Origin: Erythrobacter sanguineus
Lineage (GTDB): Bacteria; Pseudomonadota; Alphaproteobacteria; Sphingomonadales; Sphingomonadaceae
Reading direction: 5' to 3'
Assembly: GCF_900143235.1 (NCBI RefSeq)
Contig: NZ_FRDF01000004.1
Span: 62,001 to 126,000 of the forward strand
DNA length: 64,000 nt
Below the pieces are notes generated by a model. It saw nothing but the letters and a program-made list of their open reading frames with translations, was not told where the DNA came from and searched no databases. Positions 54,390 to 63,617 of the stretch are shown here, piece after piece. The position numbers and the translations under genes were made by a program. The stretch's first letter is position 1, and each line of letters opens with the position of its first letter.

Positions 54390-54460
54390 TCGTCATCCCG
54401 GCGCAGGCCGGGATCCAGTCCCGGCGTCGGAGTGGACCCCGGCCTGCGCCGGGGTGACGA
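54390..54460. repeat. GC-rich palindromic repeat, copy B
   Basis: Arms at 54390-54416 and 54434-54460 (27 bp) match as inverted repeats with two mismatches: TCGTCATCCCGGCGCAGGCC against the complement of GGCCTGCGCCGGGGTGACGA. It fills nearly the whole 78-bp gap between the ThDP enzyme and ALDH genes. Confidence 0.85.
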
Positions 54461-54466
54461 AAAGGC

Positions 54467-56125
54467 CTAAAGCTCCTTGCTCAGCCGCTTGATGTCGATG
54501 TTCAGGATCTGGTCGTTCTCGGTGTAGTCGACCGGGCAATCGATCAGATGCACGCCGGGCGTATCGCGGCAAGTGCTGAGCACTTCGCGCAGGTGATCGC
54601 TGCTCTCGACCCGGTGCCCGATGGCGCCGTAGCTTTCGGCATATTTGACGAAATCGGGGTTGCCATAGGTCAGACCGAAATCGGCAAAGCCCATGTTCGC
54701 CTGCTTCCAGCGGATCATGCCGTAAGCATCATCGCGCAGGATCAGCACCGTGAGATTGAGCCCAAGCCGCACCGCCGTTTCCATCTCCTGGCTGTTCATC
54801 ATGAAGCCGCCATCGCCGCAGATCGCCATGACCTTGCGTTCCGGGTAAAGCATCGCGCTCATCATCGCGGATGGCAGACCTGCGCCCATCGTCGCCAGCG
54901 CATTGTCGAGCAGCACGGTGTTGGGCAGGTAGGCGGTATAGCCGCGCGCGAACCAGATCTTGTAGACCCCGTTATCAAGGCAGATGATCCCGTCGCGCGG
55001 CATGCAATCGCGCACCTGTTTCACCAGATGCGGCGGAAAGATCGGGAAGCGCGCATCGGCGGCCAGCGCGTTGGTATGGTCAAGTTCGGCCTGATGATAG
55101 GCAAGGATGTGGTCAAAATTCCAGTCGCGATTGGGCGAGACGTCTTCCTTGATCTGCCAGATCGCATTGCCGATATCACCGATCACCTCGACCTGCGGGA
55201 AATAGACCGGATCGACTTCCGCCGTCTTGGTCGAGATGTGGATCACGGTGACGCCATTGTCTTTCATGAAGAACGGCGGTTTTTCGATCACGTCGTGACC
55301 GACATTGATGATGCAATCCGATGCCTCGACCGCGCGGTGGACGAAATCGCCCGCTGACAGCGCAGCGCAGCCCACGAATTTGGGATGGCGTTCATCGATC
55401 ACGCCCTTGCCCATCTGGGTGGTGAGGAAGGGAATGCCGGTCTTCTCGACCAGCTGTTCCAGCATCCGGCCCGCCTTCTTGCGGTTGGCACCTGCGCCGA
55501 TGACGATGATCGGGCTCTTGGCCTTTTCGATCGCTTCGACCGCGGCGCGCACCGCCTTGGGCTCGGCCGAAGGACGCCGGGCGATGCTCTTGGGCAGCGG
55601 CTTCCAGTCGGTGGTGGCTTCCTCGGCAATATCCTCGGGCAGTTCGATCAGGGTTGCGCCGGGCTTTTCCTCTTCGGCGAGGCGATAGGCTTCGCGCACG
55701 CGACTGGGCAGGTTGTCGCCCGCCGCAATCTGAATCGCATATTTGGTGATCGGCTTCATCAGCGCGACGATATCGACGATCTGGAACCGGCCCTGCTTTG
55801 ATTTCTTGATCGGCTTCTGCCCGGTGATCATCAGCACCGGCATCCCGCCAAGCTGGGCATAGGCGGCAGACGTCACGAAATTGGTCGCCCCCGGCCCGAG
55901 CGTCGCCACGCAGACGCCGGTCTTGCCGGTATGGCGGCCATAGGTCGCAGCCATGAAACCAGCGCCCTGTTCGTGGCGGGTCAGGATCAGCTTGATCTGC
56001 TTGGATCGGCTCAGCGAGTCGAGAAAATCGAGGTTCTCTTCCCCGGGAACCCCGAAAATATACTCGCAGCCCTCGGCTTCAAGACACTCGACAAAAACGT
56101 CCGAAGCTTTCTTGGTATCGCTCAT
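54467..56125 (-). CDS. acetolactate-synthase-like ThDP-dependent enzyme
   Basis: A 552-residue thiamine-diphosphate enzyme of the acetolactate synthase/pyruvate oxidase group. The N-terminal Glu is in FGVPGEENLDF near residue 28; ThDP is bound by ICGDGGFMMNSQEMETAVRL near 435 (GDGG plus a later N). GPGATNFVT is the conserved loop. GGGGGA lies ten nt upstream of ATG 56125. It is annotated in relatives as acetolactate synthase large subunit, but the neighbours (2-hydroxyacid dehydrogenase before, ALDH after) allow a 2-oxoacid decarboxylase role. No small regulatory subunit gene is near. Confidence 0.9.
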   Translation of the reverse strand: MSDTKKASDVFVECLEAEGCEYIFGVPGEENLDFLDSLSRSKQIKLILTRHEQGAGFMAATYGRHTGKTGVCVATLGPGATNFVTSAAYAQLGGMPVLMITGQKPIKKSKQGRFQIVDIVALMKPITKYAIQIAAGDNLPSRVREAYRLAEEEKPGATLIELPEDIAEEATTDWKPLPKSIARRPSAEPKAVRAAVEAIEKAKSPIIVIGAGANRKKAGRMLEQLVEKTGIPFLTTQMGKGVIDERHPKFVGCAALSAGDFVHRAVEASDCIINVGHDVIEKPPFFMKDNGVTVIHISTKTAEVDPVYFPQVEVIGDIGNAIWQIKEDVSPNRDWNFDHILAYHQAELDHTNALAADARFPIFPPHLVKQVRDCMPRDGIICLDNGVYKIWFARGYTAYLPNTVLLDNALATMGAGLPSAMMSAMLYPERKVMAICGDGGFMMNSQEMETAVRLGLNLTVLILRDDAYGMIRWKQANMGFADFGLTYGNPDFVKYAESYGAIGHRVESSDHLREVLSTCRDTPGVHLIDCPVDYTENDQILNIDIKRLSKEL

Positions 56126-56235
56126 TATTGAATTTCCCCCCATTGCCCCGAAGCCCCCGGCTCGGCTGGCACCCTTGTCGCCGCGCTCCGTCCCGATGAA
56201 GGCTAACGCGGTGATGTGACCGATCCGTGATGGAC

Positions 56236-56251
56236 CAGCTGACGTCAGCTG
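56236..56251. promoter_or_regulatory. 16-bp perfect palindrome upstream of the ThDP enzyme operon
   Basis: CAGCTGACGTCAGCTG is a perfect palindrome about 111 bp upstream of the ThDP enzyme start, in the 166-bp gap after the 2-hydroxyacid dehydrogenase gene. It is a good candidate operator for a dimeric regulator. It lacks the loop expected of a terminator. Confidence 0.45.
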
Positions 56252-56291
56252 TATTGCAGAAATGCGCCAAGCCGCAAAGCAAAGCCGCGAT

Positions 56292-57230
56292 TCAGTAACC
56301 CAGCCGCGGATCGAACACCGGCGCCACCGGTTCCCCGCGCAGATATTTGTCCAGATTATCGAGGAAACGGTCGGCGCTGCGAATGAACATCTTGTCCTGC
56401 GCGCGGCCCGACAGGTGCATGGTGATATGCGCATTCTCCAGCGCCCACAGCGGATGATCCGCTGGCAGGGGTTCGGGCGTGGTGACATCAAGGAAGGCCC
56501 CGCCGATGGCCTTGTTTTCAAGCGCTTCGACCAATGCCGGCTGATCAATCACGCTGCCGCGTGCGATGTTGACGATCACCGCGTCGGATTTCATGGCGGC
56601 CAGCTCCGCCGCGCCGATCATGCCTTCGGTCTCGGGCGTGGCGGGCACGGCAAGGATGATCCAGTCAAATTCGCCCAGCCGCGCGCGCCATTCGTCGGGC
56701 CGCAAGGTGCCCTCCGCTTCCGATCGCCGCACCACGCTCACCGCGATGTCGAAGGCTTGCAGGCGCGGTTCGATCAGCCGGCCGATCGCGCCATAGCCCA
56801 AAAGCAGCGCCTTTGATCCCGCCAGTTCGCGCTTGCCCGGCGAATCAAACAGCCATTCGCGGCGCTCCTGCGCACGCACCAGTTCGCGATAACCCTTGGC
56901 GATATTCAGCATCCCCATCACCACATATTCGGCGATGGTGACGGCATTGATCCCGGCCCCGTTGGTGACGGTAATCCCGCGTTCGATCAGCACGTCCATC
57001 GGCAGGAAATCAAGCCCCGCATAGATCGAATTGAGCCATTTGAGCTTTTTGGCCGCACGCAGGGTGTCCGCCATCGCGGTTTGATCGTTCATGTCGAACC
57101 AGCCGATTTCCGCGTCGGCCACCGCTTCGAGCGCCTGTTCGGCGTTCATGAACCAGCGCACGTCGAGGCCATCAGGCAAGCGCGGTTCGAGCATCGGGCG
57201 AATCAGGCCTGAGATGGCAGCGATGGTCAT
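56292..57230 (-). CDS. D-2-hydroxyacid dehydrogenase family protein
   Basis: A 312-residue NAD-dependent D-2-hydroxyacid dehydrogenase. The Rossmann motif is LLLGYGAIGRL near residue 142. The catalytic Arg is in VNIARGSVID, Glu in VTTPEPLP and His in ITMHLSG (residues about 225, 254 and 277). It interconverts a 2-hydroxyacid and a 2-oxoacid. It stands upstream of the ThDP enzyme gene on the same strand, separated by 166 bp that hold a 16-bp palindrome. The substrate is unknown. Confidence 0.92.
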   Translation of the reverse strand: MTIAAISGLIRPMLEPRLPDGLDVRWFMNAEQALEAVADAEIGWFDMNDQTAMADTLRAAKKLKWLNSIYAGLDFLPMDVLIERGITVTNGAGINAVTIAEYVVMGMLNIAKGYRELVRAQERREWLFDSPGKRELAGSKALLLGYGAIGRLIEPRLQAFDIAVSVVRRSEAEGTLRPDEWRARLGEFDWIILAVPATPETEGMIGAAELAAMKSDAVIVNIARGSVIDQPALVEALENKAIGGAFLDVTTPEPLPADHPLWALENAHITMHLSGRAQDKMFIRSADRFLDNLDKYLRGEPVAPVFDPRLGY

Positions 57231-57240
57231 TGATTCTCCC

Positions 57241-57336
57241 CTTGTCGTCTCCCCGGGCTTGATCCGGGGCCCTGCTTTTCTTTGCCAAGCGGTTGAAGGC
57301 AGCGGGGCCCCGGGTCAAGCCCGGGGAGACGACAAG
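57241..57336. repeat. GC-rich palindromic repeat, copy C
   Basis: Arms 57241-57272 and 57305-57336 (32 bp each) are inverted repeats with one mismatch, starting CTTGTCGTCTCCCCGGGCTT. The element fills the gap between the 2-hydroxyacid dehydrogenase start and the cysS stop, ending 2 bp before the cysS stop codon. Confidence 0.9.
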
Positions 57337-57338
57337 GG

Positions 57339-58856
57339 CTAGGTGAGCTTCCACTCCCAGCCGAGCGGATCGCCGTCCATCACCTCGACGCCCTGCTGGC
57401 CGAGTTCATCGCGCTGGCGATCAAGAGCGGGATAGTTCTGCTGCGCGCGAAGCTCCTTGCGGAACTCAATGGCCGCATTGACTTGATCCTCGCCAATTGT
57501 CGCCGCCTTGGGTCGGATGCGGAGGTCGGCACGGGTGAGGTGAAGGAGGTTGAGGCCGAGGACGGAATCCATTGCCGCCGCCAGATCATACTTCTTCGTC
57601 AGATCAACCTTCTTTGCGGTAAGGGCATCATCCAGCGCGGTCAGCGCAACAGCCGTGTTGAGATCATCGGCAATTGCAGCATCGAACTTGTCGAGCATCG
57701 GCTGCAACTTGCCCCAATCGTCACCCTGAACTTGTCTCAGGGCCCATCCCGCATCCCGCTTGGACGGAGCTTGTTGCTCAATGGATGCTGAAACGAGTTC
57801 AGCGTGACGGGCCTTGAGGGTTTCGATCCCCATCACCATCCGCTTCAACCGCGTCAGCGCCGCGCCCAGCCCCTCCCACGAAAACTCCAGCTCGGAACGA
57901 TAATGCGCCTGCAAGCACATCAGCCGATAGGCCAGCGGGTGATACCCCTTGTCGACCAGCAATTGCAGCCGCAGGAACTCGCCCGAGGACTTCGACATCT
58001 TCCCTGATCGCTCGACGAGGAAGTTGTTATGCATCCAGATTTTCGCGCCCGAATTTCTGGGGTCATCGAGCCCAGTCGTGCAGCAGAACGCTTGATTCTG
58101 CGCGATCTCGTTGGGGTGGTGGATTTCGCGGTGATCGATCCCGCCGGTGTGGATATCGAAGGGAAAGCCGAGCAGCGCCTCGCCCATGACCGAACATTCG
58201 AGATGCCAGCCGGGCGCGCCCCGGCCCCACGGCGAATCCCACTCCATCTGGCGGGTCTCGCCCGCGGGAGTCTTGCGCCAGATCGCGAAGTCGGCCGCGT
58301 TGCGCTTGCCTTCGACGCTTTCGATGCGGCCTTCCCCGTCTTCGGTCACGGCCCGCGCCAGCCGCCCGTAATCCGCCACGGTCGACACATCGAAATAGAG
58401 CCCGCTCTCAAGCTCGTAGCAGTGCTTGTCCGCAATGCTCTTGCCCCAGTCGATCATCGCTGTGACATATTCGGTCGCGCGCGGGTGCTGTTTCGGCTGC
58501 ACATTCAGCCGCGCCAGATCGCGCTCGAAATCCTCCTGATAGAAGCGCGCAATGTCCCACGCGCTCTTGCCCTCGCGCGCCGCCATGCGCTCCATCTTGT
58601 CCTCGCCCTCGTCGGCGTCAGAGGTCAGATGACCGACATCGGTGATGTTGACGATGTGGGTGAGCTTGTAGCCCTTCCATTGGAGCACCCGCCCCAGCGT
58701 ATCGGCGAACACATAGGCGCGCATATTGCCGATATGCTGGTAGTTATAGACCGTCGGCCCGCAGGTATAGACGCGCGCCTCGCCCGGGTGGACAGGGACG
58801 AAAGGTTCCAGCTCGCGCGTCAGCGAGTTGAACAATTTGAGAGGCGCGTCGATCAT
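57339..58856 (-). CDS. cysS: cysteine--tRNA ligase, with an in-frame repeat insertion
   Basis: A 505-residue CysRS. The ATP site is YTCGPTVYNYQHIGN (HIGH-like; first zinc Cys included) near residue 35, LECSVMGEALLG follows, and KMSKSSGEF near 286 is the KMSKS loop. The zinc-binding Cys/His are in WHLECS and GGIDHREIHH. Residues about 350-379 (RHAELVSASIEQQAPS, then WALRQVQGD) do not belong to the family and match the palindromic element 57720-57808. The total length is above the usual 460-480. ATG 58856 fits the family N-terminus. The enzyme charges tRNA-Cys. Confidence 0.95.
   Translation of the reverse strand: MIDAPLKLFNSLTRELEPFVPVHPGEARVYTCGPTVYNYQHIGNMRAYVFADTLGRVLQWKGYKLTHIVNITDVGHLTSDADEGEDKMERMAAREGKSAWDIARFYQEDFERDLARLNVQPKQHPRATEYVTAMIDWGKSIADKHCYELESGLYFDVSTVADYGRLARAVTEDGEGRIESVEGKRNAADFAIWRKTPAGETRQMEWDSPWGRGAPGWHLECSVMGEALLGFPFDIHTGGIDHREIHHPNEIAQNQAFCCTTGLDDPRNSGAKIWMHNNFLVERSGKMSKSSGEFLRLQLLVDKGYHPLAYRLMCLQAHYRSELEFSWEGLGAALTRLKRMVMGIETLKARHAELVSASIEQQAPSKRDAGWALRQVQGDDWGKLQPMLDKFDAAIADDLNTAVALTALDDALTAKKVDLTKKYDLAAAMDSVLGLNLLHLTRADLRIRPKAATIGEDQVNAAIEFRKELRAQQNYPALDRQRDELGQQGVEVMDGDPLGWEWKLT
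57720..57808. repeat. palindromic element inserted in frame in cysS
   Basis: The ends are inverted repeats of 21 bp with three mismatches: GTCACCCTGAACTTGTCTCA at 57720 and the complement of TGAAACGAGTTCAGCGTGAC at 57808. It lies within the cysS coding region and is translated in frame as HAELVSAS...ALRQVQGD, a peptide known to me from many sphingomonad proteins. It behaves like the Rickettsia palindromic elements, which also enter coding regions. Confidence 0.85.
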
Positions 58857-58888
58857 GCCCCGCGCTTTGCTTGTGGACGGCCTGCGGG

Positions 58889-59563
58889 TCAATCCCAGCC
58901 GAGGAACTTCACCTGTTCGTCCAGCGGCACCCGTTCGCGTTCAAAGGTGTTCACCGGCGCATCCGGGTCGCGGTAGCCGATCGCCATGCCGCAGAAGAAC
59001 ATCGTGCTGTCATGGTCCAGCCCGAGGAAGTCACGGATTTCGTTTGCATAAAACGCCATGAATTCCTGAAAGCAGCTATCCAGCCCCTCCTCGCGCAGCA
59101 GCAGGGCAACGGTTTGCAGCCACATGCCGGTGTCCGACCATTGCGGCTCCAGCATGAACTTGGGGAAATAGCACAATAGCAGCGCGGGCGCATCGAAACT
59201 GGTGGTGTTGCGCGCCATCGCCGCCATGCGCGCCGCGCCATCATCGCGGGCGATGCCCATCGCTTCGAACATCTTGGCCGACACGCAGCCGAGCCGCGCC
59301 TTGTATTCTTCATGAGCGGCAGGCGCATCCCAGGAATATTCAAGCTGCCCCATCGGCTTGCCGACGATCTGCGCCCGAAAATCGGCGAGCGGCTGGCCCG
59401 TCAGGATCGTCGCCTGCCACGGCTGATAATTGCACCCCGAAGGCGACCAGCGGGCGGTGTCCATCACGCGGTGAATGACATCATAGGGCACCGGCTTGTC
59501 GAGAAACTCGCGGACAGAGCGGCGGGTGGTGACGGCTTGGGTAACAGTCTTTGCTTCGGTCAT
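58889..59563 (-). CDS. nitroreductase family protein
   Basis: A 224-residue FMN nitroreductase. [13 protein letters not shown] and [17 protein letters not shown] are the two N-terminal FMN-binding blocks, and [15 protein letters not shown] is the typical C-terminus. It likely reduces quinones or nitroaromatics with NAD(P)H. Its start overlaps the cobT stop (ATGA), and cysS follows 32 bp after its stop. Confidence 0.92.
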   Translation of the reverse strand: MTEAKTVTQAVTTRRSVREFLDKPVPYDVIHRVMDTARWSPSGCNYQPWQATILTGQPLADFRAQIVGKPMGQLEYSWDAPAAHEEYKARLGCVSAKMFEAMGIARDDGAARMAAMARNTTSFDAPALLLCYFPKFMLEPQWSDTGMWLQTVALLLREEGLDSCFQEFMAFYANEIRDFLGLDHDSTMFFCGMAIGYRDPDAPVNTFERERVPLDEQVKFLGWD

Positions 59564-61398
59564 TTTTTCTTTATGCCCTTCTCATCCTCGAACAATTCGG
59601 CGAGCTGTTCCATGATCGTGCCGCCGAGTTGCTCCACGTCCATGATCGTCACCGCGCGGCGGTAGTAGCGCGTCACGTCGTGCCCGATCCCGATCGCCAC
59701 CAGTTGCACGGGCGAGACCTTTTCGATCCACTCGATCACGCTTCTGAGGTGCGCCTCAAGGTAACCGGCGGAATTCACCGACAGCGTCGAATCGTCCACC
59801 GGCGCACCGTCTGAAATCACCATCAGGATGCGGCGTTCTTCGGGGCGGTAGAGCAGGCGGGAGTGCGCCCAGATCAGCGCTTCGCCGTCGATGTTTTCCT
59901 TAAGCAGGCCCTCGCGCATCATCAGCCCGAGATTGCGGCGCGCGCGGCGCCACGGCTCGTCGGCCTGTTTGTAGATGATATGGCGCAGGTCGTTCAAACG
60001 CCCCGGGTTCTGCGGCTTGCCATCGGCGAGCCATGCCTCGCGGCTCTGCCCGCCCTTCCATGCGCGGGTGGTGAAGCCGAGGATCTCGGTCTTGACCCCG
60101 CAGCGTTCCAGCGTGCGCGCGAGAATGTCGGCGCTGATCGCAGCGATGCTGATCGGGCGTCCGCGCATTGATCCGGAATTGTCGATCAGCAGCGTGACGA
60201 TGGTATCCTTGAACTCGACATCGCGTTCGACCTTGTAGGATAGCGCGGTGCCGGGCGAGATGATGACGCGGGCGAGGCGTGCTGCATCGAGCACGCCTTC
60301 CTCCATGTCGAAATCCCAGCTGCGGTTCTGCTGCGCCATCAGCCGCCGCTGCAAGCGGTTGGCGAGGCGCGTGACCACACCTTGCAGCCCGGTCAGCTGG
60401 CTATCGAGATAGGCGCGCAGGCGATCAAGTTCCTCGGCATCGCACAGGTCGGGCGCGGCGACTTCCTCGTCGAAACGGGTGGTGAAGGGTTTGTAATCAA
60501 TGCTCGGCGGGATGTCGGCCTGCGGGCGGTTGGGGCGCACGGGGGCGTTGGAGGCATCGCCCTCCTCGCCCGGCTCGCCTTCGGACATCTCCCCGTCGGT
60601 TTCGGCTTCGGAGCTCTGATCGCCCTCGCCTTCGCCTTCGGCCATGTCGCCCGCCATTTCGGCGGCCTGCGGGTCGCCTTCGCCCTGGTTTTCGTCCTCG
60701 CCGGTCTGTTCGTCGTCCGCGCCGTCTTCATCATCGGGCGAATCGCTGTCGGTTTCATCGGGCGCATCGGTGGGGCGGGTCAGATCGAGTTCGCGCAGCA
60801 TGTCGAGCGCGAGCTTCTGGAACGCCTGCTGATCGCCCAGCTTCTCTGCCAGTGCGCCGAAATCCTTGCCGACTTTCTCCTCAAGGAAATCGCGCACCAG
60901 CTCGATCCCGCCCTGCGCCTTTTCGGGCACAGCCTCACCGGTCAGCGCCTCACGCACCAGCAATGCGAGCGCCGTCTGGAGCGGCACTTCGGACGAATTC
61001 TGCGCCCGCACGATCTTGTCGCCCGCGGTGCGCAATTCGGTCGCGGCATCGAGATTGGCCTTGATCCCGCCGAACCGGTTCGCGCCCAGCGCCTCGTAAC
61101 GCACCTGCTCGATGGCGTCATAGCAGGCCCGCGCGATGGGTTCGGGCGGAGCGGATTTGGCGTGGAGCGCGGCGTTATGGTGGCGCAGCTTGAGCGCGAA
61201 CGAGTCCGCAAAACCGCGCGCTTCGGTCACCTGATCGGCGGGCAGATCGCGCCCCGGCAGCGGCACGCGGAACCGATTGCCCGCTGCGCCGGGCACATCG
61301 GCGCTCCACGCAACCTCGACCTCCGGATCGCGCGCAATCGCGCGGCTCGCGCCGGTCAGCGCCTGTTTGAACAGATCGAGCGGGGACTGGTCAGCCAT
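59560..61398 (-). CDS. cobT: cobaltochelatase subunit CobT
   Basis: A 612-residue CobT. The N-terminal third has helical repeats, then an acidic, Gly-rich linker at about residues 205-290 (Glu and Asp make up about half), and a C-terminal VWA domain with the MIDAS motif [11 protein letters not shown] near 400 and [11 protein letters not shown] near 535. In aerobic cobalamin synthesis CobN-CobS-CobT inserts cobalt into hydrogenobyrinate diamide. cobS and cobN are not in the window. The gene has an ATGA overlap with the nitroreductase gene. Confidence 0.95.
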   Translation of the reverse strand: MADQSPLDLFKQALTGASRAIARDPEVEVAWSADVPGAAGNRFRVPLPGRDLPADQVTEARGFADSFALKLRHHNAALHAKSAPPEPIARACYDAIEQVRYEALGANRFGGIKANLDAATELRTAGDKIVRAQNSSEVPLQTALALLVREALTGEAVPEKAQGGIELVRDFLEEKVGKDFGALAEKLGDQQAFQKLALDMLRELDLTRPTDAPDETDSDSPDDEDGADDEQTGEDENQGEGDPQAAEMAGDMAEGEGEGDQSSEAETDGEMSEGEPGEEGDASNAPVRPNRPQADIPPSIDYKPFTTRFDEEVAAPDLCDAEELDRLRAYLDSQLTGLQGVVTRLANRLQRRLMAQQNRSWDFDMEEGVLDAARLARVIISPGTALSYKVERDVEFKDTIVTLLIDNSGSMRGRPISIAAISADILARTLERCGVKTEILGFTTRAWKGGQSREAWLADGKPQNPGRLNDLRHIIYKQADEPWRRARRNLGLMMREGLLKENIDGEALIWAHSRLLYRPEERRILMVISDGAPVDDSTLSVNSAGYLEAHLRSVIEWIEKVSPVQLVAIGIGHDVTRYYRRAVTIMDVEQLGGTIMEQLAELFEDEKGIKKK

Positions 61399-61429
61399 TA
61401 TCCGTTTTCTTTAGCAACTTGCGCGTTCG

Positions 61430-61488
61430 TGCGAAAGCAGGAACCCAGAAAGGTGGTTTGGCCTGCCGGACTCCTGCTTTTGCAGGAG
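61430..61488. repeat. short palindromic repeat, copies 2 and 3
   Basis: The 18-mer TGCGAAAGCAGGAACCCA at 61430-61447 is the reverse complement of 32259-32276. Just after it, CTCCTGC and GCAGGAG (61471-61477 and 61482-61488) pair across TTTT, a variant of the same hairpin. Both lie in the 101-bp gap between cobT and the transaldolase gene. Confidence 0.75.
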
Positions 61489-61499
61489 ATCACAAATGG

Positions 61500-62153
61500 T
61501 CAGAGGATGCTCTGCCCGGTCTTGGCCCAATCGGCCATGAAGCCTTCGATGCCCTTGTCGGTGAGGACATGCTTGAACAGGTCGTGGATCACCTTGGGCG
61601 GCGCGGTCATGACGTCGGCGCCGATCTTGGCAGCTTGCAGCACGTGGGTGGTGTGGCGCACGCTGGCCACCAGGATTTCGGTGGCGAAATCATAATTGTC
61701 GTAGATCAGCCGGATGTCCTCGATCAGGTCCATTCCGTCAAAGCCATTGTCATCATGCCGCCCGACGAAGGGCGAGATAAAGCTCGCCCCCGCCTTGGCC
61801 GCCAGCAGCGCCTGATTGGCCGAGAAGCACAGGGTCACATTGACCATCGTGCCCTCGCCCGTCAGCGCCTTGCAGGTCTTCAGCCCGTCCACCGTCAGCG
61901 GCACCTTGATGCAGACATTGTCGGCGATCTTGCGCAGCACCTCGGCTTCTTTCATCATCGTGGGGTGATCCAATGCGACCACTTCGGCGCTTACGGGACC
62001 ATCGACGATCGCGCAGATTTCCGCAGTCACCTCCATGAAATCCCGCCCCGACTTGGCGATCAGCGAAGGATTGGTGGTCACCCCGTCGAGCAGGCCGGTC
62101 GCAGCCAGTTCACGGATCGCCTCGATCTCGGCAGTGTCGACAAAGAATTTCAC
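61500..62153 (-). CDS. fsa: transaldolase / fructose-6-phosphate aldolase-like (short form)
   Basis: A 217-residue TalC/Fsa-type aldolase. [20 protein letters not shown] and [14 protein letters not shown] are diagnostic, and NVCIKVPLT carries the Schiff-base Lys near residue 86. The start is GTG 62153, with AGGAG seven nt upstream; no ATG lies at the right place. In this short clade transaldolase and F6P-aldolase activities cannot be told apart by reading. Confidence 0.92.
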   Translation of the reverse strand: MKFFVDTAEIEAIRELAATGLLDGVTTNPSLIAKSGRDFMEVTAEICAIVDGPVSAEVVALDHPTMMKEAEVLRKIADNVCIKVPLTVDGLKTCKALTGEGTMVNVTLCFSANQALLAAKAGASFISPFVGRHDDNGFDGMDLIEDIRLIYDNYDFATEILVASVRHTTHVLQAAKIGADVMTAPPKVIHDLFKHVLTDKGIEGFMADWAKTGQSIL

Positions 62154-62209
62154 GAAAGCTCTCCTGGTATATGATTGTCTGACGCATTGACCGCCCATAG
62201 GCCGCGACC

Positions 62210-62866
62210 ATGATTCCAGCCTTTATCCGATACCCGATGCTGCTTGCCGCCCTCGCCGCCGCTTGGCAACCGTCCAAAGCGTTTGCTTCGGACGAAGAGA
62301 CGCAATTCTGGCTCAACACCATCGTCACCGGAGGGTTGAGCGAAGACACCACCCTGACAATCGACGGTACGCAGCGCTGGCGCAAGGAGGAGGAAGGCTC
62401 CGATCAGCGCACCATCCGCGTTCTTGTCGAACAGCAGGTTGGCGATGCGGCGCGCGTCGGCGGCGGTATCGGCGTGTTCGAAACTGGCGGCCTCACCGAA
62501 ATCCGCCTGGCCCAGCAGGCCGTGTTCACGCCCGGTCGGTTCGAATTGCGCACCCGGCTGGAGGAACGCTTCTTCGACAGTGCCGACCGGATGGAACTGC
62601 GGCTGCGCCAGCGGGTGCAATACAACCAGCCCATTGCCCAAGGCTGGCGCGGCACCGCCGGAGTCGAATGGCTCGGCATCATGCAATCGCGCAATTCAGA
62701 TGAAGGCGCGTCAACCGATCAGTGGCGCTTTCAGACCAGCATCGTCCACAGCCTCGGCGAAAACCTCGATATCGGCGCGATCTACTGGCTGGTGATCTTC
62801 CCGCGCGCAGGCCTGCCTTCGCGCACCAACCACATCCCGCAGGCAGTGGTGACCTACCGGTTCTAG
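62210..62866 (+). CDS. DUF2490 outer-membrane protein
   Basis: A 218-residue protein with a signal peptide ending KAFASDEE (residues 1-26). Alternating hydrophobic and polar residues, for example [20 protein letters not shown] and [10 protein letters not shown], suggest a small beta-barrel, and it ends in Phe (VVTYRF). It matches DUF2490 from memory. Its stop shares CTAG with the convergent DUF4197 gene. Confidence 0.85.
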   Translation: MIPAFIRYPMLLAALAAAWQPSKAFASDEETQFWLNTIVTGGLSEDTTLTIDGTQRWRKEEEGSDQRTIRVLVEQQVGDAARVGGGIGVFETGGLTEIRLAQQAVFTPGRFELRTRLEERFFDSADRMELRLRQRVQYNQPIAQGWRGTAGVEWLGIMQSRNSDEGASTDQWRFQTSIVHSLGENLDIGAIYWLVIFPRAGLPSRTNHIPQAVVTYRF

Positions 62867-63561
62867 ATCCCCCGGCCCAGCCCGAACACCCCGATCAGCA
62901 GCGGATCGCGGGTGCTGCGCGGATCGGCGCGGATTGCGGCTTCCTCGCGCGCGATTTCGCCCCAGATCGCATCATCGACCTCGCGCCCGATTCGGCCGGC
63001 GACACTGCGCGGATCGACCCCGGTCAGCGCGCCGATCGCCTGGCCCACCAGCGGGTCTTCGGCCAGCCGGATCGCCTCGCCCAGTTCGGGCACCATCGCA
63101 TCGAGCAGCGCCGTGCCCATTTCGGCGCGCAGAAAGGTGCTTGCCGCGTTTGGCCCGCCGCGCACCAGATCAACCGCGTTTTCAAACCCGATCACCCGCA
63201 CCGCATCAGTCACCACCGGGGCGGCGCGGAAAGACGCGTCGATGGCGAATTCGGCAAAGCGTTCTTCCAGCCGATCCTTGAACAATTGCGAGGTCAGGAT
63301 GCGCGACAGGGTATCGCCGCGCCCGCCGAGAAACTGGCCAAGGCCCACCCGCGCCACCTGTTCATCCCAGAATCCGCCCGGCTCTGTCAGGCGGGCGAAG
63401 GCGTTGTCGCTGGAAAGCAGCAGCAGGCGGCGAATGGCTTCGACCATGCTGAAACTGCCGTCGGTGCCAACGCAGGCGGGCAGCAGCAGCAAGGCACCCG
63501 CGCCAGCGGCGCCGGACAGCAGCGAACGACGGGTGGGGGTAAGGTTGAGCGTCACGGACAT
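62863..63561 (-). CDS. DUF4197 family protein, Tat/lipoprotein type signal
   Basis: A 232-residue protein. The N-terminus has TRRSLLSGAAGAGALLLLPAC: two arginines, a hydrophobic stretch and a lipobox-like LPAC, so it may be a Tat-exported lipoprotein. The body includes SDNAFARLTEPGGFWDEQVARVGLG, and a helical C-terminal half, like DUF4197. No function is known. It is divergent from priA, 56 bp apart. Confidence 0.85.
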   Translation of the reverse strand: MSVTLNLTPTRRSLLSGAAGAGALLLLPACVGTDGSFSMVEAIRRLLLLSSDNAFARLTEPGGFWDEQVARVGLGQFLGGRGDTLSRILTSQLFKDRLEERFAEFAIDASFRAAPVVTDAVRVIGFENAVDLVRGGPNAASTFLRAEMGTALLDAMVPELGEAIRLAEDPLVGQAIGALTGVDPRSVAGRIGREVDDAIWGEIAREEAAIRADPRSTRDPLLIGVFGLGRGI

Positions 63562-63617
63562 TTTTTACAGTCTCCCAGCTTGCCCCCAACTCCTGCCTCC
63601 GCCCATATGGCGCTACG

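Noticed and set aside
61399..61499. Cobalamin riboswitch near cobT
   Set aside because: The sequence before and after cobT shows only short palindromic repeats and lacks the conserved B12-box pattern.
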